Source: Rickettsiales bacterium
Lineage (GTDB): Bacteria > Pseudomonadota > Alphaproteobacteria > Rickettsiales > UBA1997
Direction of reading: 5' to 3'
Assembly: GCA_947496905.1 (NCBI GenBank)
Contig: CANMEW010000060.1
Span: forward strand, 1-8,297
DNA: 8,297 nt
Positions 6,012 through 8,297 of the stretch are shown in pieces. The stretch's first letter is position 1, and every line of letters starts with the position of its first letter. A model generated the notes under the pieces. The model saw only the letters and a program-made list of their open reading frames with translations. It made no database searches and was not told the origin of the DNA. The position numbers and the translations under genes are program-made.

Positions 6012-7237
6012 TGACCGACTACAAAAATAAAAAAATCGATTTCAAAAAATTGCGACTCGAGACGCAGATGGTGCGTGGCGGGACAATTCGCTCAAATTTT
6101 GGCGAAACGTCCGAAGCAATTTTCTTGAACTCTGGCTTCGCTTACAATTCTGCCGAAATCGCTGAAAGCCGCTTCAATGGCGAGGCGCCCGGTTACGTTT
6201 ACTCGCGCTACTTAAATCCGAGCGTAAAAATGCTCGAAGAAAAACTGGCGTTGCTTGAATCGGTTCCAAACCCAACGCGAAAAAATTTTGAAATCAGCGC
6301 TTGCGTAATGGCTAGCGGAATGGCGGCTGTTTTCGCTTCCATCATGTGTCAGATCAAAGCGGGAGAACATTTCATCGCCTCAAAAGTTTTGTTCGGTTCT
6401 TGCTTTCACATCGCCACAAAGATTTTACCGAACTACGGAATTGAAGTTACTTTGGTTGACGGCACCGATGAACAGGCTTGGAAAGATGCTTTCAAAAAAA
6501 ATACCAAAGTCGTTTTCATCGAAACTCCGGCTAATCCAAATCTTGAAATCATCGACATTAAATTCGTTGCCAAGCTTTGTAAAAAGCACGGCGCCAGCCT
6601 GATTGTCGACAATATTTTCGCCTCTCCCTACTGCCAAAAATCATTCGAACTTGGTGCAGACATCGTAGTTTATTCCACAACCAAACACATGGACGGACAA
6701 GGTCGTAGCCTTGGCGGATGCGTTCTTGGATCGGAGCAATTCATCAAAGAAATTTTACTACCATTCCACCGTCACACCGGACCAGCGCTTAGTCCCTTCA
6801 ATGCTTGGATTGTTTTAAAGTCCTTGGAAACCTTTCCGCTACGCATGGAGCGCCACTGTTCCAATGCCAAAAAAATTGCCGAATTTTTAGAGAAGCACCC
6901 AAAAATTAAACGCGTTTTGTACCCAACGTTAAAATCTCATCCTCAATTTGAAGTAGCGAAGAAGCAGATGATTAGCGGCGGGGCAATGCTCGCTTTCGAA
7001 GTTAAGGGAAAGAAAAAAGACGCTTTCGCTTTCATGAACCGTCTAAAAATCATCGACATCTCCAACAATCTTGGTGACGCCAAGTCACTAATTACGCACC
7101 CCGCGACCACCACCCACTCCAACATTCCAACTGAAGAACAAGAAAAAATCGGCATCACCCAATCAATGTGCCGACTCTCCGTTGGGTTAGAAAATGTCGA
7201 CGACTTGATCGACGACCTCAAACAAGCTTTGAAATAA
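6011..7237 (+). CDS. metZ: O-succinylhomoserine sulfhydrylase (MetZ), PLP-dependent
   Basis: A 408-aa cytoplasmic Cys/Met-metabolism PLP enzyme (fold type I, cystathionine gamma-synthase family). MetZ makes homocysteine directly from O-succinylhomoserine and sulfide, bypassing cystathionine. The PLP lysine is K225 in YSTTKHMDGQGR; the DGQGR after it is the pattern I associate with MetZ rather than MetB/MetC. Other landmarks are YVYSRYLNPS (62-71, Tyr/Arg contacting PLP phosphate of the neighbouring subunit), ASGMAAVF (101-108), FIETPANP (169-176), IVDNIFASP with D200, and the C-terminal SLITHPATTTHSN and RLSVGLEN. Full length for the family. The ATG overlaps the ankyrin stop (TAATG) and has no obvious ribosome binding site, so translation is probably coupled to the gene before it. 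An O-acetylhomoserine specificity cannot be excluded. Confidence 0.93.
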   Translation: MTDYKNKKIDFKKLRLETQMVRGGTIRSNFGETSEAIFLNSGFAYNSAEIAESRFNGEAPGYVYSRYLNPSVKMLEEKLALLESVPNPTRKNFEISACVMASGMAAVFASIMCQIKAGEHFIASKVLFGSCFHIATKILPNYGIEVTLVDGTDEQAWKDAFKKNTKVVFIETPANPNLEIIDIKFVAKLCKKHGASLIVDNIFASPYCQKSFELGADIVVYSTTKHMDGQGRSLGGCVLGSEQFIKEILLPFHRHTGPALSPFNAWIVLKSLETFPLRMERHCSNAKKIAEFLEKHPKIKRVLYPTLKSHPQFEVAKKQMISGGAMLAFEVKGKKKDAFAFMNRLKIIDISNNLGDAKSLITHPATTTHSNIPTEEQEKIGITQSMCRLSVGLENVDDLIDDLKQALK

Positions 7238-7337
7238 AAATAATGCCAAAAATCTACCGCTTAATTGATGAATTCAACTTTCTAGCGCAACCAACCTCAT
7301 CGTTTTAGTTTTGTAAAAAACCTCGACCAACACTTTC
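7238..7337 (+). other. metZ-ruvA intergenic gap, no confident element
   Basis: A 100 bp AT-rich gap, the longest within the + strand run. It contains a 21-codon frame (ATG at 7243 to TAG at 7306-7308) without a ribosome binding site. No hairpin with a T-run and no good -35/-10 pair was found. A ruvAB promoter might be expected here but cannot be supported. Confidence 0.3.
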
Positions 7338-7967
7338 ATGATCGGAAAATTACGCGGCTTCATTGACTCCGTCGCTGAAGATAGATGCATCATCGACGTT
7401 GCCGGCGTTGGTTACGTAGTATTTTTATCCAGCAAGACAGCAGCTTTTTTAAAACAATTTCCGCGCGAAAAGGAAATTTCTTTGACCATCGAAACCTCCG
7501 TCAAAGAAGACGCCATCGAGCTTTACGGCTTCACTTCAGAAATAGAAAAAACTTGGTTTTTAGAGCTCACAAAAGTCCAAGGTGTTGGGGCGAAAATGGG
7601 GCAGAAAATTCTTGGATTTTTTACAATTGAAGATCTCGCCAAAGCCTTGATTTCATCTGATGAAAAAGCCTTTTCTAAAATCTCCGGAATTGGTCCCAAG
7701 CTTGCCAGTCGCATCACCACAGAGTTAAAAGATTCTCCAAAAAAACTCGGAATTTCTGCTGGATTTGGTGAAACAAAAATTTCTGATTTTAGCAAAACAT
7801 CCGGTAATCAAATCGCCATTGATGCCCTCTCCGCACTTGAAAACCTTGGCTACAGAAAACATGACTGTTTGCGTGTTCTTGATTTCTTAACCAACGAGAA
7901 TCCCAACCTTACACTAGAAAATCTGATCACCTCTTGCCTGCGCGAACTAAGCAAAAATAAATTTTAA
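7338..7967 (+). CDS. ruvA: Holliday junction branch migration protein RuvA
   Basis: A 209-aa protein that binds Holliday junctions as a tetramer and loads the RuvB helicase. Domain I is an OB fold (MIGKLRGFIDSV..IIDVAGVGYVV.., with YGF at 63-65). Domain II has two helix-hairpin-helix motifs, LTKVQGVGAKMGQKIL (77-92) and ISGIGPKLASRI (115-126). After an acidic/Ser-rich linker, domain III (about 157-205, AIDALSALENLGY) contacts RuvB. The length is slightly above the usual 200 or so. The ATG at 7338 lacks a clear ribosome binding site, but the MIGKLRG start is standard. ruvC is not adjacent. The stop overlaps the ruvB ATG (TAATG). Confidence 0.97.
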   Translation: MIGKLRGFIDSVAEDRCIIDVAGVGYVVFLSSKTAAFLKQFPREKEISLTIETSVKEDAIELYGFTSEIEKTWFLELTKVQGVGAKMGQKILGFFTIEDLAKALISSDEKAFSKISGIGPKLASRITTELKDSPKKLGISAGFGETKISDFSKTSGNQIAIDALSALENLGYRKHDCLRVLDFLTNENPNLTLENLITSCLRELSKNKF

Positions 7968-8297
7968 TGAAAAACCAAAATTTGAATCCAATCAAGCAGG
8001 ACGAGGAGCGCAGCAATGAAAATATTTTGCGCCCAACTTATTTATGCGACTTTCTTGGTCAGGAAAAACTAAAAGAAAATTTAGGAATTTTTATTAATGC
8101 CGCCAAAAACCGTGGCGATGTCCTTGACCATGTTCTCCTTTATGGGCCTCCAGGTCTTGGCAAAACCACACTTGCACAAATTATTGCTCACGAAATGGGA
8201 GTAGGATTCAAAGGCACTGCAGGACCAGTATTTTCAAAATCTGGAGACCTAGCCGCACTTCTAACCAACATGCAGCAGGGAGATATTTTCTTCATCG
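7967..8297 (+). CDS. ruvB: Holliday junction ATP-dependent helicase RuvB (5' part, runs off the right edge)
   Basis: The first 110 codons of RuvB, the AAA+ motor that drives branch migration with RuvA. Seen: an Asn-rich start (MKNQNLNPIK), then ILRPTYLCDFLGQEKLKENL, the typical RPxxLxdFiGQ region. DHVLLYGPPGLGKTTLAQII carries the Walker A motif GPPGLGKTT. AGPVFSKSGDLAALLTNMQQGDIFFI leads up to the Walker B motif, whose Asp would fall at the cut edge. The ATG at 7967 shares its first base with the ruvA TAA stop, the usual coupled ruvAB arrangement. The frame has no stop to the end of the window. Confidence 0.97.
   Translation, partial: MKNQNLNPIKQDEERSNENILRPTYLCDFLGQEKLKENLGIFINAAKNRGDVLDHVLLYGPPGLGKTTLAQIIAHEMGVGFKGTAGPVFSKSGDLAALLTNMQQGDIFFI

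Noticed and set aside
7243..7308. 21-codon ORF in the metZ-ruvA gap (MPKIYRLIDEF...)
   Set aside because: No ribosome binding site and too short to tell from chance in AT-rich DNA.

Overview
The window looks like chromosomal DNA of an AT-rich alphaproteobacterium. The main reasons are a short DEDDy exonuclease of the NrnC type (an alphaproteobacterial family), a Fur/Mur-type regulator without the CxxC zinc cysteines, an alphaproteobacterial-style RlpA, and MetZ. An ankyrin-repeat protein and a caspase/CHAT-like protein suggest a host-associated lineage (Rickettsiales- or Holosporales-like), but the order cannot be fixed from this piece alone.

Layout. At the left edge is a possible 3' end of an unknown + strand gene (1-77), convergent with nrnC on the - strand (116-727). 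nrnC is divergent from a short glutamine-synthetase-superfamily protein (757-1692), and that gene converges, with only 2 bp between them, on a Fur-family regulator (1695-2111, - strand). A ~108 bp divergent intergenic region separates fur from guaB (IMP dehydrogenase, 2220-3713). From guaB onward everything is on the + strand and tightly packed: rlpA (lipoprotein, TTG start with a strong ribosome binding site), a 203-aa clan-CD/CHAT-like protein, an ankyrin-repeat protein, metZ, then a 100 bp gap, ruvA, and ruvB, which runs off the right edge.

The unusual part is 4443-6011, between rlpA and metZ. The caspase/CHAT-like ORF and the ankyrin ORF lie in the same reading frame and are separated by one TAA codon. 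The second ORF has no convincing start or ribosome binding site. The likeliest readings are one two-domain gene (putative protease + ankyrin repeats, 522 codons) interrupted by a nonsense codon, stop-codon readthrough, or a stop/reinitiation-coupled pair. The second interesting gene is the minimal glutamine-synthetase-like protein. It keeps the superfamily's glutamate and arginine motifs but has lost the HxH pair and the flap glutamate, and it lacks the N-terminal domain. That suggests a gamma-glutamyl ligase with another amine substrate, or a pseudoenzyme.

The rest is housekeeping: RNA dinucleotide turnover (nrnC), metal regulation (fur), GMP synthesis (guaB), peptidoglycan remodelling at the septum (rlpA), methionine synthesis (metZ) and Holliday-junction migration (ruvAB). 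No RNA genes, insertion sequences, CRISPR arrays or strong intrinsic terminators were seen, and no stretch over 300 bp lacks a gene.
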